Notes: generated from the sequence alone by a model not told the origin. Positions 29,224 through 39,037 are shown, numbered from the stretch's first letter. The stretch is 64,000 bases of DNA from Stenotrophomonas bentonitica (GCF_002887735.1 NZ_PKQP01000001.1:434001-498000), one strand, 5' to 3'. Numbers and translations: made by a program.

Positions 29224-29952
29224 ATGCGCCTGCCGCTTCTGATCACCCTGCTGCTCACCGCCCTGCCCGCCGTTGGCCAGGAACTGCGGATCCCGCCGGT
29301 CGACTACCCGGTGCTGCCGGCCAGTGCCACCTCCGCGGCCGGCTTCGTGCCCGCCGGCTGGCGTATCGAGCAGCAGTTGAGCGGCGACCTCAACGGTGAC
29401 AAGCGCGATGACCTGGTACTGGTGCTGCGCCAGCAGGACCCGCGCAACATCGTCGTACACGATGGCTTCGGGATCAGCCCGCTGGACAGCAATCCGCGCC
29501 TGCTTGCCATCGCCTTGGCCACGCAGGACGGCTACGCGCTCGCCGCGCAGAACCACACGCTGATCACCCGCCATGAGGCGCCGAACCTCTCCGACGTATT
29601 CGAGGACGGCGCGGGCGTCTCGATCGTGCGCGGCACCCTGCGCACCACCCTGTTCTTCTTTTCCAATGCCGGCAGCTGGTCCACCGGCTCGGCCAGCTTC
29701 ACCTTCCGCTGGCAGGATGGCGCCTTCGCGCTGATCGGCTACGACCGCAGTTCGTTGATGCGCAATTCCGGGCAGACCGAAGACCTGAGCATCAATTACT
29801 CGACCCGCCGGGTGCGCCACGCCGAGGGCAGCACCGACGCCGACCGCGAAACGGTGCGTTGGGAAACGCTGACCTCACCGCGCCGCTGGACCCTGGAGAC
29901 GGTGGGCGACGGCAGCAGCTTCGAACCGCTGGCGGACGCCGAGGGGGGCTGA
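29224..29952 (+). CDS. Secreted protein of unknown function, with a calcium-loop-like motif
   Basis: A 242-residue protein with a clear signal peptide (LLITLLLTALPAVGQ, cut near 18). Residues 54-67 (GDLNGDKRDDLVLV) look like the FG-GAP/dockerin-type calcium loop DxNxDxxxD. The rest is predicted beta-rich, with AGSWSTGSASFTFRWQDGAFALIGYDRSSL resembling uncharacterised xanthomonad secreted proteins. I do not recognise a function. The ATG at 29224 is chosen over the frame opening at 29170 because the signal peptide starts there. Confidence 0.65.
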   Translation: MRLPLLITLLLTALPAVGQELRIPPVDYPVLPASATSAAGFVPAGWRIEQQLSGDLNGDKRDDLVLVLRQQDPRNIVVHDGFGISPLDSNPRLLAIALATQDGYALAAQNHTLITRHEAPNLSDVFEDGAGVSIVRGTLRTTLFFFSNAGSWSTGSASFTFRWQDGAFALIGYDRSSLMRNSGQTEDLSINYSTRRVRHAEGSTDADRETVRWETLTSPRRWTLETVGDGSSFEPLADAEGG

Positions 29953-29975
29953 ACCGCCGCCGCACCGCGCGCGGT

Positions 29976-31271
29976 TCAACGTGCCGGTGCCTGCATCGGC
30001 ACCTGCAGGGTCGGCCCGCCCTCGTCCCTCACCACGCGCCGGTCCACCTGCAGCCACAGGCCATCGTCGCTGAGCACCGGGGTCCGGGTGGGCGAACGGA
30101 GCGCCTCCGGCAACCTCTCAAGCGCCACGGATGCCTCGCCAGGCTGCTGGCGCAGCCAGCGCTGTGCCGCCACCAGGCGCAGCATCGCGGCGGCGTCCTG
30201 CGGGCGGCCCGCGTACTGCTGCATGTCCGGCCCGGGAAGATTGGCCAGGCTGCAGCCCAGCGGATTGGCGATGCACGCAAAGCGATCCTGCGCCGGCCCG
30301 GGAATCGGGGTAGGCGCATCGCGCGCGGCCACCAGCTCGGCACTGGCAGCGCACGCCCACGCGTAGCGCGGCGCCATGCGCGCCTGGGTACGCGGCACAT
30401 CCAGCAGCAGGCGATTACCCTTCGGGTCTCCGCTGGCCAGGCGCAACCCCGCCCCGGCCAGCGCGAACTCACCGCGCATCGCCATGCACAGGCTCTGCTC
30501 GCCAGACGTCATGGGCGTCAGTGCGGCCTCACAGGCCGCAGGCAGCGTCGCATCGGCGGGCAGTTCGACCAGGATGTCGGCCAGCAGCCGCGCGTTGGTC
30601 TCCACCACCGCCGCGCCGATCATGCTGGTGATCAGCGTATCGCCCTGCCCCGTCATCCGGCGCCCACTGAGGATGTCCGCACAGGCACCAGCGAGTGCGG
30701 CACCACTGTCACCACGCACGTGGGCAAGCGCATGCGCCGATACCGGGTCGAGCATCGGGTGGAAGACCGGCAGCGGCACCATCGGGTCGGTATCGAACGG
30801 CATGAACGGGGAGACGAAGTGCCCATGGCCGGCAATCGCGGCCACGCGCTGGTGAAGCGCATCATGACCGGCATGCGCGGCGGCGAAACGCTCCGGGTCG
30901 GCGCGCACCGCCGCAAGACAGCCCATGCCCCGTCGGCCACACCGCGCCAGCGCGGGCAGCGGCGTAGCGGGGTAGCGTCCTTCCGCGCTGGAGTCCACCG
31001 GCCGCTGGCCGGGCGTGCCGGTGCGCCAACGCTCCACATCCTGCGCCAGCACCGCTTCGCGTGCGTTGGCATCCAGTCCGTCGTAGCGCAGGGTCCACAA
31101 CGCGGAGAAGCCGTTGCCGCCGTTCGTGGGCACGGGCGCCTGCAGCAGCCGCATCGCCTCGCGCTGCTCAACCAGCAGCGGCCAGAACCGCGAGGCCGCC
31201 CAGACCACCGCGACCGCCACCATCAGGCTCAGGATCGAGATGCCCACCCATTTCAGTCCATTCTTCAACAC
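29976..31271 (-). CDS. Membrane-anchored protein of unknown function
   Basis: A 431-residue protein with one N-terminal membrane helix (KWVGISILSLMVAVAVVWA, about 6-24), the rest in the periplasm. It contains many cysteines (ARCGRRGMGCLAA; AGACADIL; AACEAAL; WACAAS; RFACIANPLGCSL), suggesting disulfides. No known domain is evident. The start is GTG 31271 because GGGGAG stands six bases before it; the frame to 31367 would add an arginine-rich stretch without a ribosome site. Convergent with the secreted-protein gene at 29224 and divergent from DUF502. Confidence 0.65.
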   Translation of the reverse strand: MLKNGLKWVGISILSLMVAVAVVWAASRFWPLLVEQREAMRLLQAPVPTNGGNGFSALWTLRYDGLDANAREAVLAQDVERWRTGTPGQRPVDSSAEGRYPATPLPALARCGRRGMGCLAAVRADPERFAAAHAGHDALHQRVAAIAGHGHFVSPFMPFDTDPMVPLPVFHPMLDPVSAHALAHVRGDSGAALAGACADILSGRRMTGQGDTLITSMIGAAVVETNARLLADILVELPADATLPAACEAALTPMTSGEQSLCMAMRGEFALAGAGLRLASGDPKGNRLLLDVPRTQARMAPRYAWACAASAELVAARDAPTPIPGPAQDRFACIANPLGCSLANLPGPDMQQYAGRPQDAAAMLRLVAAQRWLRQQPGEASVALERLPEALRSPTRTPVLSDDGLWLQVDRRVVRDEGGPTLQVPMQAPAR

Positions 31272-31346
31272 AGCATTCTCCCCAGCGCCCGCGTCCTGCG
31301 GGGACGGGCAGCGTAAACCGGGCATCGCCCCCGCTACAATGCGCGG

Positions 31347-32024
31347 ATGTCGCCCGAAGCCCCCCAACTCGTTCCGCGTCCCTCCCTGCAGCGCCTGTTC
31401 CTGACCGGTCTGCTGACCCTGCTGCCGATCTGGCTGACCTGGGTGGTGGTCAAATTCGTGTTCGTGCTGCTTTCGGGCATTTCCAGCCCGCTGGTGGTGC
31501 CGTTATCCGAGCAGATCGCTGCCTCCTTCCCGCATTACCTGGGCTGGATCAAGGTCGAGTGGATGCAGGACATCATCGCCCTGGCCGCCACGTTGCTGGT
31601 GATCCTCTCGGTGGGTGTGCTCAGCCGCCGCGTGATCGGCCAGCGCCTGCTGCGCTGGTTCGGCGCGGTGATCAAACGCATCCCGTTGGCCAGCATCATC
31701 TATGACAGCGCCAAGAAACTGCTGGACATGCTGCAGACCGAACCGGGCAGCACCCAGCGCGTGGTGCTGATCGATTTCCCGCACCGGGACATGAAGTCGG
31801 TCGGGCTGGTCACGCGGGTGATGAAGGAAGAAGGCAGTGGGCGCGAGCTGGCGGCAGTGTACGTGCCGACCACCCCCAATCCGACCTCGGGCTATCTGGA
31901 AATCGTGCCGGTCGAGCTGCTGACCCCGACCGACTGGACCGTGGACCAGGCGATGAGCTTCATCATTTCCGGCGGTGCGGTCGCGCCGGAAACCATGCCG
32001 TTCACCCGCGCCGGCGATCGTTGA
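31347..32024 (+). CDS. DUF502 membrane protein
   Basis: A 225-residue inner-membrane protein of the DUF502 family, which is widespread in bacteria and plants and has no settled function. Two helices are visible (RLFLTGLLTLLPIWLTWVVVKFVF and IIALAATLLVILSVGVLS), then a soluble domain with IKRIPLASIIYDSAKKL and the conserved VPTTPNPTSGYLEIVP segment. Divergent from the unknown anchored protein. Confidence 0.85.
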   Translation: MSPEAPQLVPRPSLQRLFLTGLLTLLPIWLTWVVVKFVFVLLSGISSPLVVPLSEQIAASFPHYLGWIKVEWMQDIIALAATLLVILSVGVLSRRVIGQRLLRWFGAVIKRIPLASIIYDSAKKLLDMLQTEPGSTQRVVLIDFPHRDMKSVGLVTRVMKEEGSGRELAAVYVPTTPNPTSGYLEIVPVELLTPTDWTVDQAMSFIISGGAVAPETMPFTRAGDR

Positions 32025-32155
32025 GCGTGGCGGCAGCCTCGCGCTGCCGCAGCTGACCGCGCGCCGTACATGACAAAGCTGACCGGGGGCCGATGCTGGT
32101 CGTACGCAGGCGAATCGGGCAAGCTCCCTCGTCTGTGCGTTTACGGAAACAGCCG

Positions 32156-34072
32156 ATGCCCCACCCCGCCCGCGCCCTGGCGCTTGCCATCGCCGTACTG
32201 ATGGCCTTCAGTGCCGCCGCTCCGGCCGAAGCCGCCAAGAAAAAGGCCACCCGGCCCGCCGCGGCCCAGTCCCGGCCCGCCGCCAAGCCCAAGGCCAAGC
32301 CGCGTGCACGCCCGGCCGCCGCCCCTGCCCGCCAGCCGCTGGTACGCCAGCAGAGCAAGGCCGCGCAGCTGGACCGGATCTACGATGAGTACTGGGATGC
32401 CTCGATGCGGCTCAACCCGCTGCAGGCCACCTTCCAGGGCGACAGCCGCCACAACGATCAACTCCCCAACATCCTCTCGGCCGCGTACCGCCAGCAGTCG
32501 CATGATTTCACCGTGGAATGGCTGGGCAAGGTCGAGAAGATCGGCCCGGATGGCCTGACCGGCCAGGACCTGCTGAGCTATGAAATCTTCGTGCGCGATG
32601 CGCGCATGTCGCTGGCGGCCGAACAGTTCCCGGGCTGGATGCTGCCGGTGAGCCAGTACTACAACCTCGGCAGCATCATGGCCATTCTCGGCTCCGGCTC
32701 CGGCGCCCAGCCGTTCAACACGGTGCAGGATTACGACGGCTGGTCGCGCCGTTCGCTGGGCATCCCAGCACTGTTCGAACAGGCCATCGCCAACATGCGC
32801 CAAGGCATGGCTGCCGGCGTGGTGCAGCCGCGCGACCTGATGGAAAAAGTGCTGCCGCAGCTGGATGCGGTGATCAAGCCCACCGCCGAGGAAAGCATCT
32901 TCTGGGCGCCGGTGCGCAATCTGCCCGAGGATTTCCCCGAGGCTGACAAAGTGCGCATCACGGCCGAGTACAAGCGCATGATCGAGTTGCGCATCATGCC
33001 GTCCTACCGCGCCCTGCGCGGCTTCATCGCCACCGAGTACCTGCCCGCCGCGCGCAGCACCGATGGTTTGGCCGGCCTGCCCGGCGGCAAGGCCTGGTAT
33101 GCGCAGACCATCGTGCAGAGCACGGCCTCCACGCTGACGCCCGAGCAGATCCACGCACTGGCCGAACAGCGCGTGGCCTCGCTGCAGGCACAGATCGCCA
33201 CGATCATGAAAGACAACCGGATCCGCGGCTCGCAGCAGAAGCTGCTGCGCACGATGCGCACCGACCGCGATTTCCAGTACGCCAACGCCGATGCACTGAT
33301 CAACCGCTACAAGCAGCTGCAGAGCCAGGTCAATGCGCGCCTGCCGACCCTGCTCGGCACGCTGCCCAAGGCGCCGATGGAGATCCGCGCGGTGGAGCCC
33401 GAGCGTGCCGCCACCGCCGGCGCGGTGAGCTACCAGCAGCCGCTGCCGGACGGCATGCGCCCAGGCGTGCTGTACATCAACACCGGCGACCTGCCGAGCC
33501 GCCGCCGCTGGGCCGCACCGATGCAGTTCCTGCACGAAGGCATTCCCGGCCACCACGTGCAGTTGGGCCTGCAGCAGGAGCTGGACAAGCTGCCGCGCTT
33601 CCGTCGCCTGGGCGGCGATATCGCCTTCGTGGAAGGCTGGGGCCTGTACGCCGAGTCGCTGGGTGAGCAGTTGGGCGTCTATCAGGATCCGTACGAACGC
33701 ATCGGCTATCTCCAGGCCGCATTGACCCGCGCCGCACGCATGGCCGCCGACACCGGCGTGCACGCGCAGGGCTGGAGCAAGCGCCAGGCCGTGGACTACC
33801 TGGTCAAGACCGCGGACATGAGTGCCAGCGATGCCAATGCCGAAGTCGAGCGCTTCATGGCCCTGCCCGGGCAGACCCTCGCCAACGGCCTGGGCGAGCT
33901 GAAGATGATGGAGCTGCGCGACAAGGCCAAGGCGGCACTGGGGCCGCGTTTCGATGCACGTCGCTTCCATGAGGAAGTGCTGCGCGATGGTTCGATGCCG
34001 CTGGATATCCTGGATGCCAAGATCGCCCGCTGGATCGCCAGCCAGAACGGTGCGGCAACGCCCGCGCCCTGA
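32156..34072 (+). CDS. DUF885 metallopeptidase-like lipo-/secreted protein
   Basis: A 638-residue exported protein of the DUF885 family, distant from M32-type carboxypeptidases. After a signal peptide (ALAIAVLMAFSAAAPAEA) comes a Lys/Ala/Pro-rich linker (about 27-66), then the domain. The metal-binding HEGIPGHH is at 460-467, followed by GWGLYAESLGE, where a third ligand glutamate is expected. The combination fits a zinc peptidase; substrate unknown. The chosen ATG 32156 is the one that starts the signal peptide. Confidence 0.85.
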   Translation: MPHPARALALAIAVLMAFSAAAPAEAAKKKATRPAAAQSRPAAKPKAKPRARPAAAPARQPLVRQQSKAAQLDRIYDEYWDASMRLNPLQATFQGDSRHNDQLPNILSAAYRQQSHDFTVEWLGKVEKIGPDGLTGQDLLSYEIFVRDARMSLAAEQFPGWMLPVSQYYNLGSIMAILGSGSGAQPFNTVQDYDGWSRRSLGIPALFEQAIANMRQGMAAGVVQPRDLMEKVLPQLDAVIKPTAEESIFWAPVRNLPEDFPEADKVRITAEYKRMIELRIMPSYRALRGFIATEYLPAARSTDGLAGLPGGKAWYAQTIVQSTASTLTPEQIHALAEQRVASLQAQIATIMKDNRIRGSQQKLLRTMRTDRDFQYANADALINRYKQLQSQVNARLPTLLGTLPKAPMEIRAVEPERAATAGAVSYQQPLPDGMRPGVLYINTGDLPSRRRWAAPMQFLHEGIPGHHVQLGLQQELDKLPRFRRLGGDIAFVEGWGLYAESLGEQLGVYQDPYERIGYLQAALTRAARMAADTGVHAQGWSKRQAVDYLVKTADMSASDANAEVERFMALPGQTLANGLGELKMMELRDKAKAALGPRFDARRFHEEVLRDGSMPLDILDAKIARWIASQNGAATPAP

Positions 34073-34090
34073 CCGCAGAAGGAACCGGAC

Positions 34091-35170
34091 ATGCACATCG
34101 TGCGGCATCTACGTGGGTGGATCGGCGCGATGTGCATCGCCGGCAGCGGGTCAGTGATGGCCGCGCCGGCGCTGACACCGCCGGATCCGGGCATCGATGC
34201 CCTGATGCAGCGCTACGACGGCCAGGTGCCGGGCGCGGCGGTGCTGGTCCTGCATGATGGCAAACCGGTGTTCCGGCGCGGCTACGGGCTGGCGGTTCTG
34301 GAAGATCGCACCGCCGTGACCGCACAGACCAACTTCCGGCTGGCCTCGGTCAGCAAGCAGTTCACCGCCGCGGCGATCCTGCTGCTGGCCGAGGACGGCG
34401 CGCTGACCCTGGATGATCCGCTGAAGCGCTGGTTGCCCTCGTTGCCGGCCGCCGCCGATGCGATCACCCTGCGCCAGCTGCTCAGCCACACCAGCGGCCT
34501 GCTCGACTACGAAGACCTGATGGCCGCCGACGCGACCGCGCAGGTGCATGACCAGGATGTGCTGCATCTGCTGGAGGCTCAGGACCGGACGTACTTCACA
34601 CCCGGCACGGCCTACCGCTACAGCAACAGCGGCTACGCGCTGCTGGCGCTGGTGGTCGGCAAGGCCTCCGGCAGCGATTTCGCGACCTTCCTGCGCCAGC
34701 GGATTTTCCTGCCGCTGGGCATGCGCGACAGCGTGGCCCATCAGGACGGGGTGGACGGAATCGCCCGTCGCGCCTATGGCTACAGCGAGGTCGACGGGCG
34801 CTGGCAGCGCACCGACCAGAGCGTGACGAGCGCGGTGCTCGGGGATGGCGGCATCTATTCCTCGGTGGACGATCTGGCCCGGTGGGATGCCGCGCTGTAT
34901 GACCAGCGGCTGCTGAAAGCGACATCGCTGACGCAGATGTTCTCCCCTGCCACGCCCACCGCCGAACGGGACGTGCCGTTCTACAGCTTCGGTTGGCGCC
35001 TCAACGGCGGCGCACACTGGCACAGCGGCGAGAGCATCGGTTTCCGCAACGTGATCCTGCGCTACCCGGCGCAGCGCCTCACCGTGATCGTGCTCAGCAA
35101 CCGCAACGCACCCGAACCCTATCCGCTGGCGCTGCAGATCGCCCGGCGCTGGCTGGACACCCTGCAATGA
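34091..35170 (+). CDS. Serine hydrolase, class C beta-lactamase / DD-peptidase fold
   Basis: A 359-residue protein, probably periplasmic, with signal peptide ending SVMAAPA. It has the three active-site motifs of the fold: SVSK (86-89), YSN (177-179) and HSG near residue 312 in place of the K-T-G of true beta-lactamases, which is common in esterase or peptidase members of this family. A role in peptidoglycan or ester hydrolysis is possible; antibiotic hydrolysis should not be assumed. It is preceded by a good ribosome site and starts 18 nt after the DUF885 gene, and its TGA overlaps the ATG of the following VOC gene. Confidence 0.85.
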   Translation: MHIVRHLRGWIGAMCIAGSGSVMAAPALTPPDPGIDALMQRYDGQVPGAAVLVLHDGKPVFRRGYGLAVLEDRTAVTAQTNFRLASVSKQFTAAAILLLAEDGALTLDDPLKRWLPSLPAAADAITLRQLLSHTSGLLDYEDLMAADATAQVHDQDVLHLLEAQDRTYFTPGTAYRYSNSGYALLALVVGKASGSDFATFLRQRIFLPLGMRDSVAHQDGVDGIARRAYGYSEVDGRWQRTDQSVTSAVLGDGGIYSSVDDLARWDAALYDQRLLKATSLTQMFSPATPTAERDVPFYSFGWRLNGGAHWHSGESIGFRNVILRYPAQRLTVIVLSNRNAPEPYPLALQIARRWLDTLQ

Positions 35171-35586
35171 ACGCTTCGGACACCTCGCCGCTGACCGGCA
35201 TCCACCACGTGGCCCTGATCGCCTCGGATTACGCCCGCTCGAAGGATTTCTATACCCGCGTGCTCGGTTTGCGGGTGATCGCCGAGAACTACCGAGCGGC
35301 GCGCGATTCCTGGAAGCTCGACCTGGCCCTGCCCGACGGCAGCCAGCTGGAGCTGTTCTCGTTCCCGGGGGCGCCGCCGCGCCCCAGCCGCCCCGAGGCC
35401 CAGGGCCTGCGCCACCTGGCCTTCCGCGTGCACCTGCTGGAGCCCATGATCGAACGCCTGGCCGCGGCCGGGGTGGCCTGCGAGCCGATCCGGGTGGACG
35501 CGTACACCGGGCGCCGGTTCACCTTCTTCGCCGATCCCGACGACCTGCCGCTGGAGCTGTACGAGATCCCGGCCGACGCCGGCTGA
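35167..35586 (+). CDS. gloA2: VOC-family protein, YaeR/GloA2-like
   Basis: A 139-residue vicinal-oxygen-chelate protein, closely similar in layout to E. coli YaeR: GIHHVALIASDYARSKDFYTRVLG at the start, ARDSWKLDLALPDGS, FSFPGAPPRPSRPEAQGLRHLAF in the middle and DPDDLPLELYEIP at the end, with the metal-ligand histidine and glutamates in place. The true substrate of YaeR-type proteins is unsettled. Its ATG overlaps the previous gene's stop (ATGA), so the serine hydrolase and this gene are cotranslated. Confidence 0.87.
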   Translation: MNASDTSPLTGIHHVALIASDYARSKDFYTRVLGLRVIAENYRAARDSWKLDLALPDGSQLELFSFPGAPPRPSRPEAQGLRHLAFRVHLLEPMIERLAAAGVACEPIRVDAYTGRRFTFFADPDDLPLELYEIPADAG

Positions 35587-35687
35587 ACCGTGCGCCGGGC
35601 ACGTTCCGTACCGGAGCGAATGGGTATACAGTCGGCCCTGTACCGGCCGCCTGCGCCGGCGTTCACGGACATCCCTGGGAGGGGAAC

Positions 35688-36131
35688 ATGCGCAAGACCT
35701 TCAAGACCCTGTTGCTGGCGCTGCCGCTGATGATGGCTGCGATGTCGGCCAGCGCCGCCGACGGCGCCGTCGGCCGCTGGAAGACCATCGATGACAAGAC
35801 CGGCAAGGTGAAGTCGATCGTGGAGATCACCCAGGCTACCAACGGCACCCTGACCGGCAAGGTCGTGGACATCCTGCACTCGGACAAGGGCCCCAACCCG
35901 GTCTGCGATGGCTGCGAGGGCGCCAACAAGAACAAGCCGGTCAAGGGCATGACCATCCTGTGGAACCTCAAGGCCGATGGCGCCAACGCCTGGTCCGGCG
36001 GCACCATCCTGGACCCGGGCAACGGCAAGACCTACAAGTCCAAGATGAAGCTGCAGACCGGTGGCGCCAAGCTGGACGTGTCCGGCTGCGTGGCCTTCAT
36101 CTGCCGCGCCCAGACCTGGGTGCGCGAGTAA
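35688..36131 (+). CDS. DUF2147 secreted protein
   Basis: A 147-residue exported protein with signal peptide (LLLALPLMMAAMSASAA) and one DUF2147 domain (GRWKTIDDKTGKVKSIVEI ... ILDPGNGKTYKSKMKL ... GCVAFICRAQTW). This lipocalin-like family is periplasmic and of unknown function; it is common in xanthomonads. Four cysteines occur as two close pairs (CDGCEG and SGCVAFICRA), suggesting a disulfide or metal site. A ribosome site GGGAGG precedes the ATG. A hairpin follows. Confidence 0.85.
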   Translation: MRKTFKTLLLALPLMMAAMSASAADGAVGRWKTIDDKTGKVKSIVEITQATNGTLTGKVVDILHSDKGPNPVCDGCEGANKNKPVKGMTILWNLKADGANAWSGGTILDPGNGKTYKSKMKLQTGGAKLDVSGCVAFICRAQTWVRE

Positions 36132-36154
36132 GCCCCGCGCAGGTTCCAGCCCCG

Positions 36155-36185
36155 GTGACCCGGCTTCGGCCGGGTTACTGCGTTT
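36155..36185 (+). terminator. Terminator-like hairpin after the DUF2147 gene
   Basis: Arms GTGACCCGGC and GCCGGGTTAC (one G-U pair) with a TTCG tetraloop begin 24 nt after the stop and are followed by TGCGTTTT. It is a plausible weak terminator before metG. Confidence 0.65.
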
Positions 36186-36228
36186 TGGCATGCGATAATC
36201 CCCGGTTCCCCTGGCAACAGCGCTCACC

Positions 36229-38307
36229 ATGACCCGCACCGCTCTCGTCACCACCGCCCTGCCCTACGCCAACGGCCCGCTGCACCTGGGCCACCTGGTC
36301 GGCTACATCCAGGCTGACATCTGGGTGCGCGCGCGTCGAATGAGCGGCGGCAAGACCTGGTTCGTCTGCGCCGATGACACCCATGGCACCCCGATCATGC
36401 TCGCGGCCGAAAAGGCCGGCGTGACCCCTGAAGCCTTCATCGCCAGCATCCAGGCCAGCCATGAGCGCGATTTCGCCGCGTTCGGCGTCGCGTTCGATCA
36501 TTACGACTCGACCAACTCGGCGGCCAACAAGGCGCTGACCGAAGCCTTCTACCTCAAGCTCGAGGCCGAAGGCCACATCGCGCGCCGCTCCGTGGCCCAG
36601 TTCTACGACCCGGCCAAGGGCATGTTCCTGCCGGACCGCTACATCAAGGGCATCTGCCCGAACTGTGGCACCCCGGACCAGTACGGCGACAACTGCGAAG
36701 TCTGCGGCGCCACCTACAGCCCGACCGACCTGAAAGACCCGAAATCGGTGATCTCCGGCGCGACGCCGGAAATCCGCGATTCGGAGCATTTCTTCTTCGA
36801 GGTCGGCCGCTTCGAAAGCTTCCTGCGCGAGTGGCTGGCCGGCGACGTCGCCCTGCCGGGCGTGAAGGCCAAGCTGGGTGAGTGGCTCAATGCCGACGGT
36901 GGCCTGCGCGCGTGGGACATCTCGCGCGATGCGCCGTACTTCGGCTTCCAGATTCCCGGCCATCCGGGCAAGTACTTCTATGTCTGGCTGGATGCGCCGA
37001 TCGGCTATCTGTCCAGCTTCCAGACGCTGTGCGCGAAGACCGGCGAAGACTTCGAGGCGCACCTGCGCGCGGGCACCAGCACCGAGCTGCACCACTTCAT
37101 CGGCAAGGACATCGTGAATTTCCACGGCCTGTTCTGGCCGGCGGTGCTGCACGGCACCGGCCACCGCGCCCCGACCCGCCTGCACGTCAACGGCTACCTG
37201 ACCGTGGATGGCGCGAAGATGTCCAAGTCGCGCGGGACCTTCGTGATGGCGCGCACCTTCCTGGATGCCGGGCTGGAACCGGAAGCGCTGCGCTATTACT
37301 TCGCGGCCAAGTCCTCCGGCGGCGTGGACGATCTCGACCTGAACCTGGGCGACTTCATCGCGCGCGTCAACGCGGACCTGGTCGGCAAGTTCGTCAACCT
37401 GGCCAGCCGCTGCGCGGGCTTCATCAGCAAGCGCTTCGAGGGCCGCCTGGCCGCTGCGCTGCCCGATGCCGCCCAGTACGACCGCTTCGTCGCCGCGCTG
37501 GCGCCGATCCGCGAGGCGTACGAGCGCAACGATCCGGCCAGTGCACTGCGCCAGACCATGGCGTTGGCCGATGAAGCCAACCGCTACATCGACGATGAAA
37601 AGCCGTGGGTGATCGCCAAGCAGGACGGCGCCGATGCGCAGCTGCAGTCGGTCTGCACCCAGGGCCTGAACCTGTTCCGCGTGCTGGTTACCGCGCTCAA
37701 GCCGGTGCTGCCGGCCACCGCCGCGCAGGCCGAGGCCTTCCTGGCCGCGCCGGTGCAGGCCTGGACCGACATCGCCACCCCGCTGACCGCGCACACCATC
37801 GCGGTGTACGAGCCCCTGTTCACCCGTATCGACCCGAAAAAAATCGACGCCATGACCGACGCTTCCAAGGACACCCTGCAGGCCGCCACCCCGGCCCCCG
37901 CCGCCCCGGCCAAGCCGGCCAAGCCCGCTGCCGCACCGGCACCGGCGGTGACCACCGATGGCGAGGCCGCGCCGGCCTACATCGGCATCGACGACTTCGC
38001 CAAGCTGGATCTGCGTATCGGCAAGGTGCTGGTCTGCGAGTTCGTGGAAGGCTCGGACAAGCTGCTGCGCTTCGAACTCGACGCCGGTGACCTGGGCAAG
38101 CGCCAGATCTTCTCCGGCATCCGCGCCAGCTACGGCGAGCCGGAGCAGCTGGTCGGCCGCAGCGTGGTGTTCATCGCCAACCTGGCCCCGCGCAAGATGC
38201 GCTTCGGCCTGAGCGAAGGCATGATCCTGTCGGCCGGTTTCGACGGCGGCGCACTCGCCCTGCTGGACGCCGACAGCGCCGCGCTGCCGGGCATGCCGGT
38301 CCGCTGA
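36229..38307 (+). CDS. metG: Methionyl-tRNA synthetase
   Basis: Class I synthetase charging tRNA-Met. The 692-aa protein has HIGH as PYANGPLHLGH (12-22), a double-knuckle zinc site CPNCGTPDQYGDNCEVCG (about 142-159), KMSKS at 330-334, and from about residue 584 a C-terminal EMAP/Trbp111 tRNA-binding domain (YIGIDDFAKLDLRIGKV...). An alanine/proline linker (PAPAAPAKPAKPAAAPAPA) joins the catalytic body to that domain. Start at ATG 36229 is clear. Followed by a hairpin with a short T-tract. Confidence 0.98.
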   Translation: MTRTALVTTALPYANGPLHLGHLVGYIQADIWVRARRMSGGKTWFVCADDTHGTPIMLAAEKAGVTPEAFIASIQASHERDFAAFGVAFDHYDSTNSAANKALTEAFYLKLEAEGHIARRSVAQFYDPAKGMFLPDRYIKGICPNCGTPDQYGDNCEVCGATYSPTDLKDPKSVISGATPEIRDSEHFFFEVGRFESFLREWLAGDVALPGVKAKLGEWLNADGGLRAWDISRDAPYFGFQIPGHPGKYFYVWLDAPIGYLSSFQTLCAKTGEDFEAHLRAGTSTELHHFIGKDIVNFHGLFWPAVLHGTGHRAPTRLHVNGYLTVDGAKMSKSRGTFVMARTFLDAGLEPEALRYYFAAKSSGGVDDLDLNLGDFIARVNADLVGKFVNLASRCAGFISKRFEGRLAAALPDAAQYDRFVAALAPIREAYERNDPASALRQTMALADEANRYIDDEKPWVIAKQDGADAQLQSVCTQGLNLFRVLVTALKPVLPATAAQAEAFLAAPVQAWTDIATPLTAHTIAVYEPLFTRIDPKKIDAMTDASKDTLQAATPAPAAPAKPAKPAAAPAPAVTTDGEAAPAYIGIDDFAKLDLRIGKVLVCEFVEGSDKLLRFELDAGDLGKRQIFSGIRASYGEPEQLVGRSVVFIANLAPRKMRFGLSEGMILSAGFDGGALALLDADSAALPGMPVR

Positions 38308-38314
38308 CCGCGAC

Positions 38315-38350
38315 GGCAGGGCGGCCACCCGGTCGCCCTGCCACGCTTTT
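38315..38350 (+). terminator. Hairpin terminator after metG
   Basis: Nine-base arms GGCAGGGCG (38315-38323) and CGCCCTGCC (38334-38342) are followed by ACGCTTTT. The stem begins eight bases after the stop codon. It likely reduces read-through into the HAD gene. Confidence 0.6.
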
Positions 38351-38367
38351 CTGCCTGGAGGTGTGGG

Positions 38368-39009
38368 TTGGAACTGGCGCTGTTCGATTTCGACCACACG
38401 GTCACCACCTGCGATACCTACGGGCGTTTCCTGCGCCGTGTGGCCACCCCCGAACAGCTCGCGCAGGCCTGGTGGAAAGTGGGCCCTTGGCTGCTGGCCT
38501 ATCGCCTGAAGCTGATCTCGGCCGAACGGCTCCGCCGCCGCGTCACCCGCCTGACCTTCACCGATCGCCATCTGGAGGACATCACCGCGCAGGCCGCCGG
38601 CTACGCGCGTGACGTGCTGCCAGGCGTGATGCGCCCTGAGATGCTCGAGCAGATCCAGTGGCACCTCAAGCAGCAGCACACGGTGGTGATCGTGTCCGGC
38701 TCGCTGGACCTGTACCTGCGCCCGTGGTGCGAGGCGATGGGGCTGGAGCTGATCTGCAACCGGCTGGAGAGCCGCGACGGGCGCCTCACCGGGCGCTATG
38801 CCCAGGGCGACTGTGCTCCGCACAAGGTGGCGCAGATCCGCCGTCGCTTCGACCTTCCGCGCTATCTGCGCATCCATGCCTACGGCGACAGCAGCGAGGA
38901 CCGCCCGATGCTCGCCCTCGCCCACGAACGCTGGTACCGCGGCAAACCCATGAAGCCGCGCCGGACGGCGCCGGCCAGTGCCCCACCCGCCCGGGACAGC
39001 CGGGCCTGA
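38368..39009 (+). CDS. HAD-IB family phosphatase
   Basis: A 213-residue haloacid-dehalogenase phosphatase of subfamily IB (phosphoserine-phosphatase type). Motif I is DFDHT at 7-11 (nucleophile D7, acid D9), motif II VSGS near 109, motif III at [10 protein letters not shown] and motif [13 protein letters not shown] near 172. Substrate unknown; the subfamily includes lipid-phosphate and amino-acid phosphatases. The start is TTG 38368, with GGAGG about seven bases upstream; no ATG gives an intact motif I. An arginine/proline tail ends it. 28 nt upstream of the RnfB-like gene. Confidence 0.85.
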   Translation: MELALFDFDHTVTTCDTYGRFLRRVATPEQLAQAWWKVGPWLLAYRLKLISAERLRRRVTRLTFTDRHLEDITAQAAGYARDVLPGVMRPEMLEQIQWHLKQQHTVVIVSGSLDLYLRPWCEAMGLELICNRLESRDGRLTGRYAQGDCAPHKVAQIRRRFDLPRYLRIHAYGDSSEDRPMLALAHERWYRGKPMKPRRTAPASAPPARDSRA

Positions 39010-39037
39010 TGCCCCACCGCGCAGCCACCGCCACGCC

